Made by a program: the position numbers and the translations under genes. From Acidobacteriota bacterium (GTDB lineage: Bacteria > Acidobacteriota > Terriglobia > UBA7540), in the NCBI GenBank assembly GCA_021828245.1, contig JAKASC010000088.1:1-9051 (forward strand): a stretch of DNA of 9,051 nt. Reading direction: 5' to 3'. The stretch's first letter is position 1; every line of letters begins with the position of its first letter. Below the pieces are notes generated by a model. That model was not told the DNA's origin. It did no database searches and worked only from the letters and a program-made list of their open reading frames with translations. Positions 1 to 5,932 of this stretch are shown here, piece by piece.

Positions 1-45
1 CGTGAGACCAGCGCATCCTGAACCGATAATGACGATATCGCGCAT
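1..45 (-). CDS. trxB: Thioredoxin reductase, N-terminal fragment (runs off left edge)
   Basis: Only the first 15 codons are in the window; read on the minus strand they give MRDIVIIGSGCAGLT. The hydrophobic strand followed by GSGCAGLT is the FAD-binding Rossmann motif (GxGxxG), and the VIIGSGCAGLT form is characteristic of bacterial thioredoxin reductases, cytoplasmic flavoenzymes that move electrons from NADPH to thioredoxin. A strong ribosome site, GGAGGAAG, lies a few bases upstream of the ATG and supports this start. The redox-active CxxC and the NADPH domain lie outside the window, so a related FAD-dependent oxidoreductase cannot be excluded. It is transcribed away from the ABC exporter operon, with about 300 bases between them. 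Confidence 0.72.
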   Translation of the reverse strand, partial: MRDIVIIGSGCAGLT

Positions 46-344
46 TCCACTTCCTCCTTTTTCCACTTTCCACGAGAGCCCGCAAATAACGTCCTATCTT
101 ATCCGACCGTCGCCCCGGCGTACAGCGGGCGCGACAAACTCGCCGCCAAAAAGCACAGGTGTTTGAAGACGACGGATTGGGAGCCGACCTTGCGCGCCGG
201 TGGTGCTCCTTGGGTCCCCAGGGTACATTGGAGCGGCTCCAGGCGCCATGTTATCTTGGAGCATGTAATCCGGCGCGCGAAACCTCTTAGATGCTCACGG
301 TGAAAGTTGGTTTCGCCGTTTTGGACGGCGCCGACGGGGAACTT
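46..344. other. Divergent intergenic region between trxB and the exporter operon
   Basis: This 299-base stretch has no convincing gene. It should carry promoters in both directions, but I find no strong sigma70 match: TTGGAG (228-233) with TATCTT (252-257) at 18-base spacing is a weak plus-strand candidate, and TAAGAT on the minus strand (96-101) is a weak trxB -10. Structures seen: a GC-rich hairpin at 109-135 (nine pairs with one bulged C), a small inverted repeat GGAGC-G-GCTCC at 230-240, a hairpin at 208-223 whose arms are CCTTGG and CCAGGG, and a direct repeat TTGGAGC at 228-234 and 256-262. None is followed by a T-run, so none looks like a terminator. Confidence 0.5.
336..340 (+). promoter_or_regulatory. 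Ribosome binding site deciding the ATPase start
   Basis: GGGGA sits four bases upstream of the ATG at 345. The alternative in-frame ATG at 291 has no purine-rich site in front of it, and the 18 residues it would add do not belong to the ABC ATPase fold. The start at 345 is therefore preferred. Confidence 0.5.
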
Positions 345-1271
345 ATGTCAGATGCTGTGGTACTCGAGCACGTGACCAAGCGTTTTGACATGCGGGAGGT
401 CGTGAAGGACCTTTCGCTCACCATTCGTCGAGGCGCGCTGTTTGGTCTGCTGGGACCCAACGGGGCGGGCAAGACCACCACACTGCGCATGATGATGCGC
501 ATCCTGATCCCGGACGACGGGCGCATTGAAATTCTGGGCCAACCCCTGAGCGATCGCTCCCAAGACCTCATCGGGTATCTTCCTGAAGAGCGCGGCCTTT
601 ATCCTCGCATGGAGGTTCTCCAGGTGCTCGTTTTTCTGGGGGCGCTCAAGGGGCTGCCCGAAGCCGAGGCGGAGCGGCGAGCCCGACAGTGGCTGGAGCG
701 CCTGGGGCTGAGCGAATGGGCCCGGCGAAAGGTGAGCGATCTTTCCAAAGGCATGCAGCAGAAGGCGCAGTTTATTGCCTCGGCTTTGCACCAGCCGTCG
801 CTGATGATTCTCGACGAACCCTTCACGGGCCTGGATCCCGTCAATGCCACACTTCTGAAAGACATCATGCTGGAGTTGCGTTCCCAAGGCGTCACGCTCA
901 TTCTTTCGACGCACCGCATGGAGCAGGTGGAGATGATGTGCGACTCCATCTGCCTCATCCACCAAGGTCGCAACGTGCTGAGCGGTGAGTTGCGGGCCAT
1001 TAAGCGAGCTTACGGTAAGAATGTTCTCCGGATCGAGTATGAAGGCGAGGATGGTTTTCTGCATCTTCCCGCGCTCATTGAAAAGGTGAACCATTACGGC
1101 GGGGTGGCAGAGATCAGATTGTGCCCGCAGGCCGACCCGCAGGAAATCCTGCGCGCGGCGGTGGCGCGGGGCGTGCGGATTACCCGGTTTGAGCTAATGG
1201 AGCCTCCGCTCAATGAGATTTTTATCGAAAAGGTGTCGGCAAGCGATGCCCAAGCTGTGGATCATCATTAA
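345..1271 (+). CDS. ABC-2 type exporter, ATP-binding subunit (NatA-like)
   Basis: A 308-residue cytoplasmic ATPase that should energise the permease encoded immediately downstream. Motifs in order: Walker A GPNGAGKTT at residues 37-45; Q-loop region GYLPEERGLYP around 77-87; signature LSKGMQQ at 133-139 in place of the classical LSGGQ; Walker B LMILDEP at 153-159; D-loop GLDPVN at 162-167; switch histidine in STH at 190. Glutamate at the Q-loop position and the LSKGMQQK signature are typical of the NatA branch (COG4152), first described as part of a Bacillus sodium-extruding pump. The roughly 90-residue tail after the ATPase core matches the accessory C-terminal domain (DUF4162-like) of this branch. 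Its end overlaps the permease start by 26 bases, which implies translational coupling. The substrate cannot be read from sequence: sodium, a drug or a peptide are all possible. Confidence 0.88.
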   Translation: MSDAVVLEHVTKRFDMREVVKDLSLTIRRGALFGLLGPNGAGKTTTLRMMMRILIPDDGRIEILGQPLSDRSQDLIGYLPEERGLYPRMEVLQVLVFLGALKGLPEAEAERRARQWLERLGLSEWARRKVSDLSKGMQQKAQFIASALHQPSLMILDEPFTGLDPVNATLLKDIMLELRSQGVTLILSTHRMEQVEMMCDSICLIHQGRNVLSGELRAIKRAYGKNVLRIEYEGEDGFLHLPALIEKVNHYGGVAEIRLCPQADPQEILRAAVARGVRITRFELMEPPLNEIFIEKVSASDAQAVDHH

Positions 1272-2517
1272 GCGGGAATACCTGACACGGGTTCGCTCGA
1301 AGATGTTTTTGTGGACCACGCTGGGCCTTCCCGTGGTGTCGTTGGGTTTATTGGCGTTGGTGGTTTTCACGGCGACGCTGCGAGTCCGTCAACCGTTGCG
1401 GATTGCCATTGTAGATCGGACGGGCAACCTGGGGCGGGACGTGCTTCACAACCTGGATGCCAAGCTCCCGGACGGCCGGCCGATGTTTGACGTGGTGGCG
1501 ACGCTTGAATCGCCAACCCCGGCCGCCGAACAACGGCTTCTTCGAGAGGTGGCGCGTGGCCGCCTGAGCGGATACCTCGTCTTGCCCCGTGCGTTGCTCG
1601 ATGGTCGGCAGGCCGCCGAGTTCCACACTCGCAATCCTGAGTTTCTCACGGTGGCAGGACCGCTTCAGCGCGCCGTCAGCGACGCCGTGATTGCGCAAAG
1701 GCTGCGTCAGCGAGGGCTGAAGGTCGGCAATGTCCAGCAAGTGATTCGGGGCGTGGGCCTGAAGATGATCAAGGTCACTCGGGCCGGCCAGGTCGTGGAG
1801 CATGGTCAGACGTTCGTGACCGCCATGGTCGTTGGAATGCTCCTTTATATGACGCTGATTGCTTACGGCATGATGACCATGCGCGCCGTCGTCGAAGAGA
1901 AGTCCACGCGAATCATCGAGATTTTGATTGCCTCGGTCCGGCCGTTCTATCTGCTGGCAGGGAAAATTCTGGGGGTGGCGGGTGCGGCCCTGACGCAATA
2001 TCTCATCTGGGCCGGTGTGGCGGTGCTGTTGGGAACCTACGGCCGGGCGCTCGCGACGCTGGCGCGGCCCGGAGTGTCGCCGCCAAGTTTTCACATCTCG
2101 CTGGCGTTGGGGATTTACGCCGTGGTCTTTTTTTTGGCGGGCTATCTGCTTTATGCATCGCTCTATGCCGCCATTGGGGCCATGGTTTCTTCCGAGCAGG
2201 ACGCCCAGCAAATTCAGCTTCCTGTGACTTTACTCATCGTGGTGAGTTTTTTGCTGTTTGATTTCATCCTCCGCAATCCCAACTCCCCGGTTGCCGTTAC
2301 GCTTTCGATAATTCCTTTTTTATCGCCGATTCTCATGGTGCTGAGAATCGCCGTCGAGACGCCGCCCTTCTGGCAGATTGCACTATCGCTTGGATTGTCG
2401 CTCGTGGCAACGGTCGGCGTGGTGCAGATTTCCGCGCGAATCTACCGGGTTGGAGTTTTAATGCAAGGCAAGCGGCCATCCCTGGTTGAAGTCTGGCGAT
2501 GGCTTCGTTACACGTGA
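1246..2517 (+). CDS. ABC-2 type exporter, permease subunit (NatB-like)
   Basis: A 423-residue inner-membrane protein forming the channel of the exporter with the preceding ATPase. Topology read by eye: one membrane segment near residues 23-45, an extracytoplasmic domain of about 140 residues, then about six segments near 190-211, 240-263, 284-308, 325-341, 348-368 and 376-396. This is the ABC2_membrane_3 (NatB, COG1668) arrangement. Between segments 2 and 3, EEKSTRIIEILIASVRP (217-233) is the conserved cytoplasmic coupling stretch of this family, and the C-terminal IYRVGVLMQGKRPS (399-412) is also typical. The start at 1246 (MPKLW) is chosen because these proteins begin with a short basic helix, and AAAAGGTG lies about ten bases upstream; an in-frame ATG at 1213 would add 11 residues. 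The overlap with the ATPase gene supports one operon. Substrate unknown. Confidence 0.87.
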   Translation: MPKLWIIIKREYLTRVRSKMFLWTTLGLPVVSLGLLALVVFTATLRVRQPLRIAIVDRTGNLGRDVLHNLDAKLPDGRPMFDVVATLESPTPAAEQRLLREVARGRLSGYLVLPRALLDGRQAAEFHTRNPEFLTVAGPLQRAVSDAVIAQRLRQRGLKVGNVQQVIRGVGLKMIKVTRAGQVVEHGQTFVTAMVVGMLLYMTLIAYGMMTMRAVVEEKSTRIIEILIASVRPFYLLAGKILGVAGAALTQYLIWAGVAVLLGTYGRALATLARPGVSPPSFHISLALGIYAVVFFLAGYLLYASLYAAIGAMVSSEQDAQQIQLPVTLLIVVSFLLFDFILRNPNSPVAVTLSIIPFLSPILMVLRIAVETPPFWQIALSLGLSLVATVGVVQISARIYRVGVLMQGKRPSLVEVWRWLRYT

Positions 2518-2530
2518 GCGCGTAGGATGG

Positions 2531-2554
2531 ACGGAATCGCGCCCTCGATTCTGT
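2531..2554. terminator. Hairpin between convergent genes, possible bidirectional terminator
   Basis: An inverted repeat with arms ACGGAATCG and CGATTCTGT (nine pairs, one of them G-T) and the loop CGCCCT fills most of the 37-base gap between the stop codons of the permease and the methyltransferase. Its position suits a shared terminator, but neither side is followed by a T-run, so intrinsic termination would be weak. Confidence 0.35.
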
Positions 2555-3166
2555 TCACTTCACGGCGCGGGCCCGAAAAGCGTAGTGGTAGGGGAAGGTA
2601 CGTTCGAGCAGGATTGTCCAGCCCAACCCTTCGAGGCGCGACTTGGCTTCCGAAGGCGTATAAACGTGGTCGGTGGGGGGACCTACCGGACGTTCCACCG
2701 CCGCGTTCCAATCTATAAAGAGGGCGAACGAGTCGGGCTTGAGCAGCCCGGCGAGCTGTTGCAGGGCTTCGTCACCGAGTTCGTGGAGAACGTTGAGAGC
2801 GAGCACGCGATCCATGCGGCCGATCAACTCGGCGGCCTCCGGAGCCAGCATCGGCTTCAGGTTTAGCAAGGCGGCTGCCGAGAGTTTCGACCGCAAGCGC
2901 TCGAGCATTTCCGGTAATTCGTCCAGAGCATAGACCGTCACGTCGGGCCGGAGTTGCGCTAATTCCAGGGCGTAGGTTCCCGTTCCAGTCCCAAAATCCG
3001 CCAAGGCGCCACCAAGAGGAACGTCAAGAAGATTGGCCACCGCCGAAGGCGCGAGGTACTCAAACCGAGACGGATCGTCCAATTGGGAGGCGCGCTCGGG
3101 ATTAAAACGCTCCGCCTGGCGAGCTCCCTTTCGGTCATCACCGTGCTGTGGGGCAGGGAAGGCCAT
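2555..3166 (-). CDS. Class I SAM-dependent methyltransferase
   Basis: A 203-residue soluble protein with a Rossmann-type methyltransferase fold. Motif I, ADFGTGTGTY, is the glycine-rich SAM loop (residues 56-65). About 20 residues on, VYALDELPEML (78-88) supplies the acidic residue expected to bind the SAM ribose. MDRVLALNVLHEL (118-130) is the motif IV/post-I region common in UbiE/Methyltransf_11-like enzymes. The N-terminus, with RFNPERASQLDDPSRFEYLAP, resembles family members that carry a short lid helix before the fold. The start at 3166 is chosen over an ATG at 3187 because GAGGAG lies eight bases upstream of it. No neighbour reveals the substrate: the gene is monocistronic, convergent with the exporter and divergent from the TPR protein. 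A small-molecule methylation role is likely but the acceptor is unknown. Confidence 0.82.
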   Translation of the reverse strand: MAFPAPQHGDDRKGARQAERFNPERASQLDDPSRFEYLAPSAVANLLDVPLGGALADFGTGTGTYALELAQLRPDVTVYALDELPEMLERLRSKLSAAALLNLKPMLAPEAAELIGRMDRVLALNVLHELGDEALQQLAGLLKPDSFALFIDWNAAVERPVGPPTDHVYTPSEAKSRLEGLGWTILLERTFPYHYAFRARAVK

Positions 3167-3174
3167 CTTCAATT

Positions 3175-3180
3175 CTCCTC
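3175..3180 (-). promoter_or_regulatory. Ribosome binding site deciding the methyltransferase start
   Basis: On the minus strand GAGGAG stands eight bases before the ATG at 3164-3166. The upstream in-frame ATG at 3185-3187 lies on the far side of this site, so it would be a weaker start. Confidence 0.65.
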
Positions 3181-3435
3181 GGTGCATATTGTCGCGTGTT
3201 TTGTCGCCGCGACTTTACTCGATGCTTTTCTCGGCCGAGGGTGCCACGCCTCGCGCGAGAAGGCTAGATGTTTATGATACCTCTTTAGAGGCGTCCGTTG
3301 CGGGTGCGGTTGAACTGAGCCAGAGGCCACGATTATTTGCTCCCTCCCGCCCGGAATGGAATGTTCCCGCGTGCTGCGCTTGAAGCCTTCTGCGCAGACA
3401 ACCCGATGGCGTCGCGGCACGGTGCTCGTCGTGCA

Positions 3436-3465
3436 TTGCCAAAACCCCTGCCGCCAAGGTATCTT
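3436..3465 (+). promoter_or_regulatory. Candidate sigma70 promoter for the TPR gene
   Basis: TTGCCA (5 of 6 to consensus) is followed after 18 bases by TATCTT (4 of 6). Transcription would begin near 3472, leaving a leader of roughly 85 bases before the ATG at 3558. A second -35-like hexamer, TTGACC at 3474-3479, has no matching -10 at the right distance. Confidence 0.3.
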
Positions 3466-3557
3466 TACACGAGTTGACCGTCGAGAGCTTCAAGAGAAGC
3501 GTCGAGGGCGGGAAGAGAGATTAACTCTGTGCTTTGGGCAAAAGGTGGTGGAGGGGC

Positions 3558-4841
3558 ATGACCGAAAATAAACGCAGACTCGCGGTTGTCTGTCTGGTTT
3601 TGGTGCCGGGGGCTGTCGTGCTCGTCCTGGCGCTGCTGTGGATTGCCCGCGCCTATTTAGCGTATCGAGCCTCCCTTACTCCGACGGCCAGCAGTCTGGC
3701 GATTGCCGCCCGGCTGGATCCTGGAAACGGAAAATATCACGGGCAGTTGGGTCGGGTTTACGAATATACGGTCGCCAATGCCCATCCTCATCAGGCCATC
3801 AAGCAGTTCGAGGAGGCCGTGCGGCTGGACCCTTGGAGTCCTCAAGCTTGGCTGGATTTGTCCGCTGCTCTGCAACTTCAAGGGGATATGGCGGATGCAA
3901 CCAGGGCGGTGCAGCGTGCCGATTACTTGGCGCCAGACATTCCCGCCTACCAATGGCCGATTGGCAACTTCTACCTGCTTCAAGGAAACACCGCGGAGGC
4001 TTTTCGCCATTTTCGAACTGTTTTAAAAGGGACAGTGGATTACGATGGCATCATTTTCAGCATGGCCTGGAAAGCCTCCGATAATCCTGAACAAATCCTC
4101 AACGAATTGATCCCCAGGGCGGTGGGGCCGGAATTCCGTTATCTGGACTTCCTTGCCGGACAAAAGCACTTCACGGATGCTCAGACAGTGTGGACCAGAA
4201 TCCTCGGCAGCCGAGCGAGTTTCGCTCCCGGCGCGGCTGCGCCTTACATGGATTCCCTGATCTTCGCGCACCACCCCCATCAAGCTTTTACGGTGTGGAC
4301 CGATTTGGTGAATCGTGGGTGGGTCAGCGGGCCGTCGCCGCAGCCGAAGGGGAACCTGATCACCGACAGCCGCTTCGAGCGGCCCCTTCTTCGCATGGGG
4401 TTTGGCTGGCGAGTGGACAACGTGCCGGGGGTTTACGTGGGAAGAGACACTTCTCAGTTCCATTCTCCCAGCCACTCCGTGTTAATTCAGTTTTCAGGAA
4501 ATCGGAACCTCGATTACCACCAGTTTTACCAATTTGTGCTTCTCTCTCCTAATCACGCCTACCACTTGGAGGCGTTTCTGAAGACCGACCACATCACCAC
4601 AGACAGTGGCCCGCGGATGGAAGTGCACGACTTTTACAATCCGCAATTGCTGGACAAGTTCTCGCCCAGCCTTACCGGAACAAGTGGCGGCTGGATTCCG
4701 GTCTCGCTCAATTTCCGAACGGGACCCAAAACGAACTTGGTAGCGGTCGGCGTGGCGCGCCTGCCCAGTCAGAAACTCGACAACAAAATAGCCGGAAGAG
4801 TCTGGATTGACGACGTCACTCTGACTCCCGTGAATCCGTGA
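3558..4841 (+). CDS. Membrane-anchored TPR protein with C-terminal carbohydrate-binding-like domain
   Basis: A 427-residue protein of three visible parts. Residues 8-31 form one hydrophobic segment after a basic start (TENKRR), most likely a signal anchor that places the rest outside the cytoplasmic membrane. Residues about 45-160 hold TPR-like helical repeats: AIKQFEEAVRLDPWSPQAW is a clear repeat boundary, and GNFYLLQGNTAEAFRHFRTVL is another. Residues about 266-424 look like a beta-sandwich of the galactose-binding/CBM_4_9 type: it opens GNLITDSRFE, contains GWRV, and closes with GRVWIDDVTL. Such proteins in Acidobacteriota often accompany exopolysaccharide or O-antigen ligase genes, but no such gene is in this window. 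The ATG at 3558 is preferred, with AGGTGG nine bases upstream; a TTG at 3534 is possible. A role in cell-surface polysaccharide handling is inference only. Confidence 0.75.
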   Translation: MTENKRRLAVVCLVLVPGAVVLVLALLWIARAYLAYRASLTPTASSLAIAARLDPGNGKYHGQLGRVYEYTVANAHPHQAIKQFEEAVRLDPWSPQAWLDLSAALQLQGDMADATRAVQRADYLAPDIPAYQWPIGNFYLLQGNTAEAFRHFRTVLKGTVDYDGIIFSMAWKASDNPEQILNELIPRAVGPEFRYLDFLAGQKHFTDAQTVWTRILGSRASFAPGAAAPYMDSLIFAHHPHQAFTVWTDLVNRGWVSGPSPQPKGNLITDSRFERPLLRMGFGWRVDNVPGVYVGRDTSQFHSPSHSVLIQFSGNRNLDYHQFYQFVLLSPNHAYHLEAFLKTDHITTDSGPRMEVHDFYNPQLLDKFSPSLTGTSGGWIPVSLNFRTGPKTNLVAVGVARLPSQKLDNKIAGRVWIDDVTLTPVNP

Positions 4842-4856
4842 GGGCGCTTAGCGGGG

Positions 4857-4922
4857 ATCACGATTCGGGGCAGATGCAACTCGGCTTCGTCATTGGGGTA
4901 GGCTGAAACCATCGTGATTTTT
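4857..4922 (+). terminator. Possible terminator after the TPR gene (long-loop inverted repeat plus T-run)
   Basis: ATCACGAT (4857-4864) and its exact complement ATCGTGAT (4911-4918) are separated by 46 bases, and the second arm runs directly into five Ts (4918-4922). The location just after the stop codon at 4841 and the T-run favour termination; the long loop and modest stem argue against it. On the opposite side, the minus-strand gene ending at 4977 has a nearby GC-rich inverted repeat GCGATG-C-CATCGC without a T-run. Confidence 0.3.
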
Positions 4923-4976
4923 GAAGTCGCACGCCAGCCGGCGATGCCATCGCACGAGAAATGCCGGCGCCCGTCC

Positions 4977-5906
4977 TTACGGCTGAGGGATACCGAGGTC
5001 TTTGGAGCCGAGCGGCGACATCTTGGCTTCCGGCGCGTATTGTTTAAGCAAGTCAAGGGCAATACGCGCACGACGCACGCGCTCACGCCCCATTTTGGCG
5101 GCGAGATCCTCCAGGTGCAGGCCGGAGGGATAAATATCCGGGGCATTGCGCAAGCCAAACTTGAAGTACATCGGCGAGCCGACGCGAATGATTTGCGGCA
5201 TTTCGTAATAGCGCACGAAGCCGCCGAAATTGTCGGGCACCTCGATATACATATCCAGAGGAATCTCGACCGATTGACGGATTGCGCCGATTTGGGCGGG
5301 GGCGAGATCCGTCGGCATGTTCAGCGTTGAAACGCCCAGGTTTTGGAACAGGCGCGCCGTGGCCGGGTTGGCGGCAGGAAGCGTCACCGAGCTTTTGATG
5401 ACCAGGTTCTTGGGCAATTCTCCCCGTTTCTTCATTTCGTCGAGCACCCAAATGAGGCCTAGGTCGGCGGGCAGGATGCTACGAATGCCTAGCTCGCAGG
5501 CGCGGCGGACGTCTTCAATCGCGTACACAAGCTGATCGGCGCCGCGATGCTGCAGACCGATGATCTTGCCGGCGCTCGACGCTGTTTGCGCTCCCGTCTC
5601 AAACGTGGCGCGCGGCCCCACAAAAAGGCACACTTCAATCCGCTCCTCGCGGCCAATCCGCGCCATTTCCTTGATTTCGTCCCGCATCAGCAGCATCACG
5701 CCGCTGCCTTGACTGACGCGATGGATGGGAACCTTCAACTCCTTGGCCGTGGCCAGAACTTCGCGAAACACGCGCGGCCCTTCGACGCTCGGAATTTCAA
5801 TGCGAAACTGGCCGCCATCCGGGAACCGCTTCTTCGAAGGCTCCAGCGCGTGGTTGTCTTCACATGCCAATTCCAACTGCCGGAGAAATTGCTGCGTCTT
5901 CTTCAT
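4977..5906 (-). CDS. Conserved TIM-barrel protein of the peptidase U32-like group, function unknown
   Basis: A 309-residue soluble protein, second gene of the operon begun by the aldehyde dehydrogenase. Conserved-looking blocks: FRIEIPSVEGP (34-44), HRVSQGSGVMLL (62-73), CLFVGPRATFETGA (93-106), RGADQLVYAIEDVRRA (121-136), then SILPADLGL (143-151), YIEVPDNFGGFVRYYE (220-235) and KFGLRNAPDIYPSG (249-262). Alternating strands and helices, and loops such as VGPR and EVPDNFGG at strand ends, suggest a (beta/alpha)8 barrel. From memory, close relatives in Actinobacteria and Acidobacteriota are labelled U32 family peptidase or hypothetical. I do not see the classical U32 collagenase signature, so protease activity is doubtful and an enzyme acting on a small carboxylate is equally possible. 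The ATG is preceded by GGAGTG four bases upstream. Co-transcription with a dehydrogenase suggests a catabolic role. Confidence 0.7.
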   Translation of the reverse strand: MKKTQQFLRQLELACEDNHALEPSKKRFPDGGQFRIEIPSVEGPRVFREVLATAKELKVPIHRVSQGSGVMLLMRDEIKEMARIGREERIEVCLFVGPRATFETGAQTASSAGKIIGLQHRGADQLVYAIEDVRRACELGIRSILPADLGLIWVLDEMKKRGELPKNLVIKSSVTLPAANPATARLFQNLGVSTLNMPTDLAPAQIGAIRQSVEIPLDMYIEVPDNFGGFVRYYEMPQIIRVGSPMYFKFGLRNAPDIYPSGLHLEDLAAKMGRERVRRARIALDLLKQYAPEAKMSPLGSKDLGIPQP

Positions 5907-5932
5907 AATTCACTCCATGGATTGTTGCGCAT

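Larger units (their letters stand above)
3167..3557. other. Divergent intergenic region between methyltransferase and TPR gene
   Basis: About 390 bases without a credible gene; small open frames here have no ribosome site and atypical residue composition. Seen in it: a palindrome CCTCTTTAGAGG at 3280-3291 next to TATGAT (3273-3278), a candidate plus-strand promoter at 3436-3465, and in the putative leader a perfect five-pair hairpin GCTTC-AAGA-GAAGC (3487-3500) bracketed by two copies of CGTCGAG (3479-3485, 3500-3506) spaced 21 bases apart. No clear minus-strand promoter for the methyltransferase was found. No tRNA or other recognised RNA is apparent. Confidence 0.45.

Noticed and set aside
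291..344. N-terminal extension of the ABC ATPase from an ATG at 291
   Set aside because: No ribosome site precedes it, the added residues do not fit the family, and the ATG at 345 has GGGGA at good spacing.
477..764. Non-canonical ABC signature (LSKGMQQ) and glutamate in the Q-loop as possible signs of a degenerate ATPase
   Set aside because: Both are normal for the NatA branch, and the Walker A, Walker B and switch histidine are intact.
348..1094. 248-residue open frame antisense to the ATPase gene
   Set aside because: Antisense shadow of a clear ABC gene; low-complexity His/Gln-rich product with no recognisable motif.
1348..2211. 287-residue open frame antisense to the permease gene
   Set aside because: A by-product of high-GC codon bias in a well-supported membrane protein; the product is rich in His, Arg and Gln with no domain.
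3169..3493. Small minus-strand frames of 73 and 83 codons in the region upstream of the TPR gene
   Set aside because: No ribosome site, overlapping each other, and composition unlike a folded protein; the region reads as regulatory.
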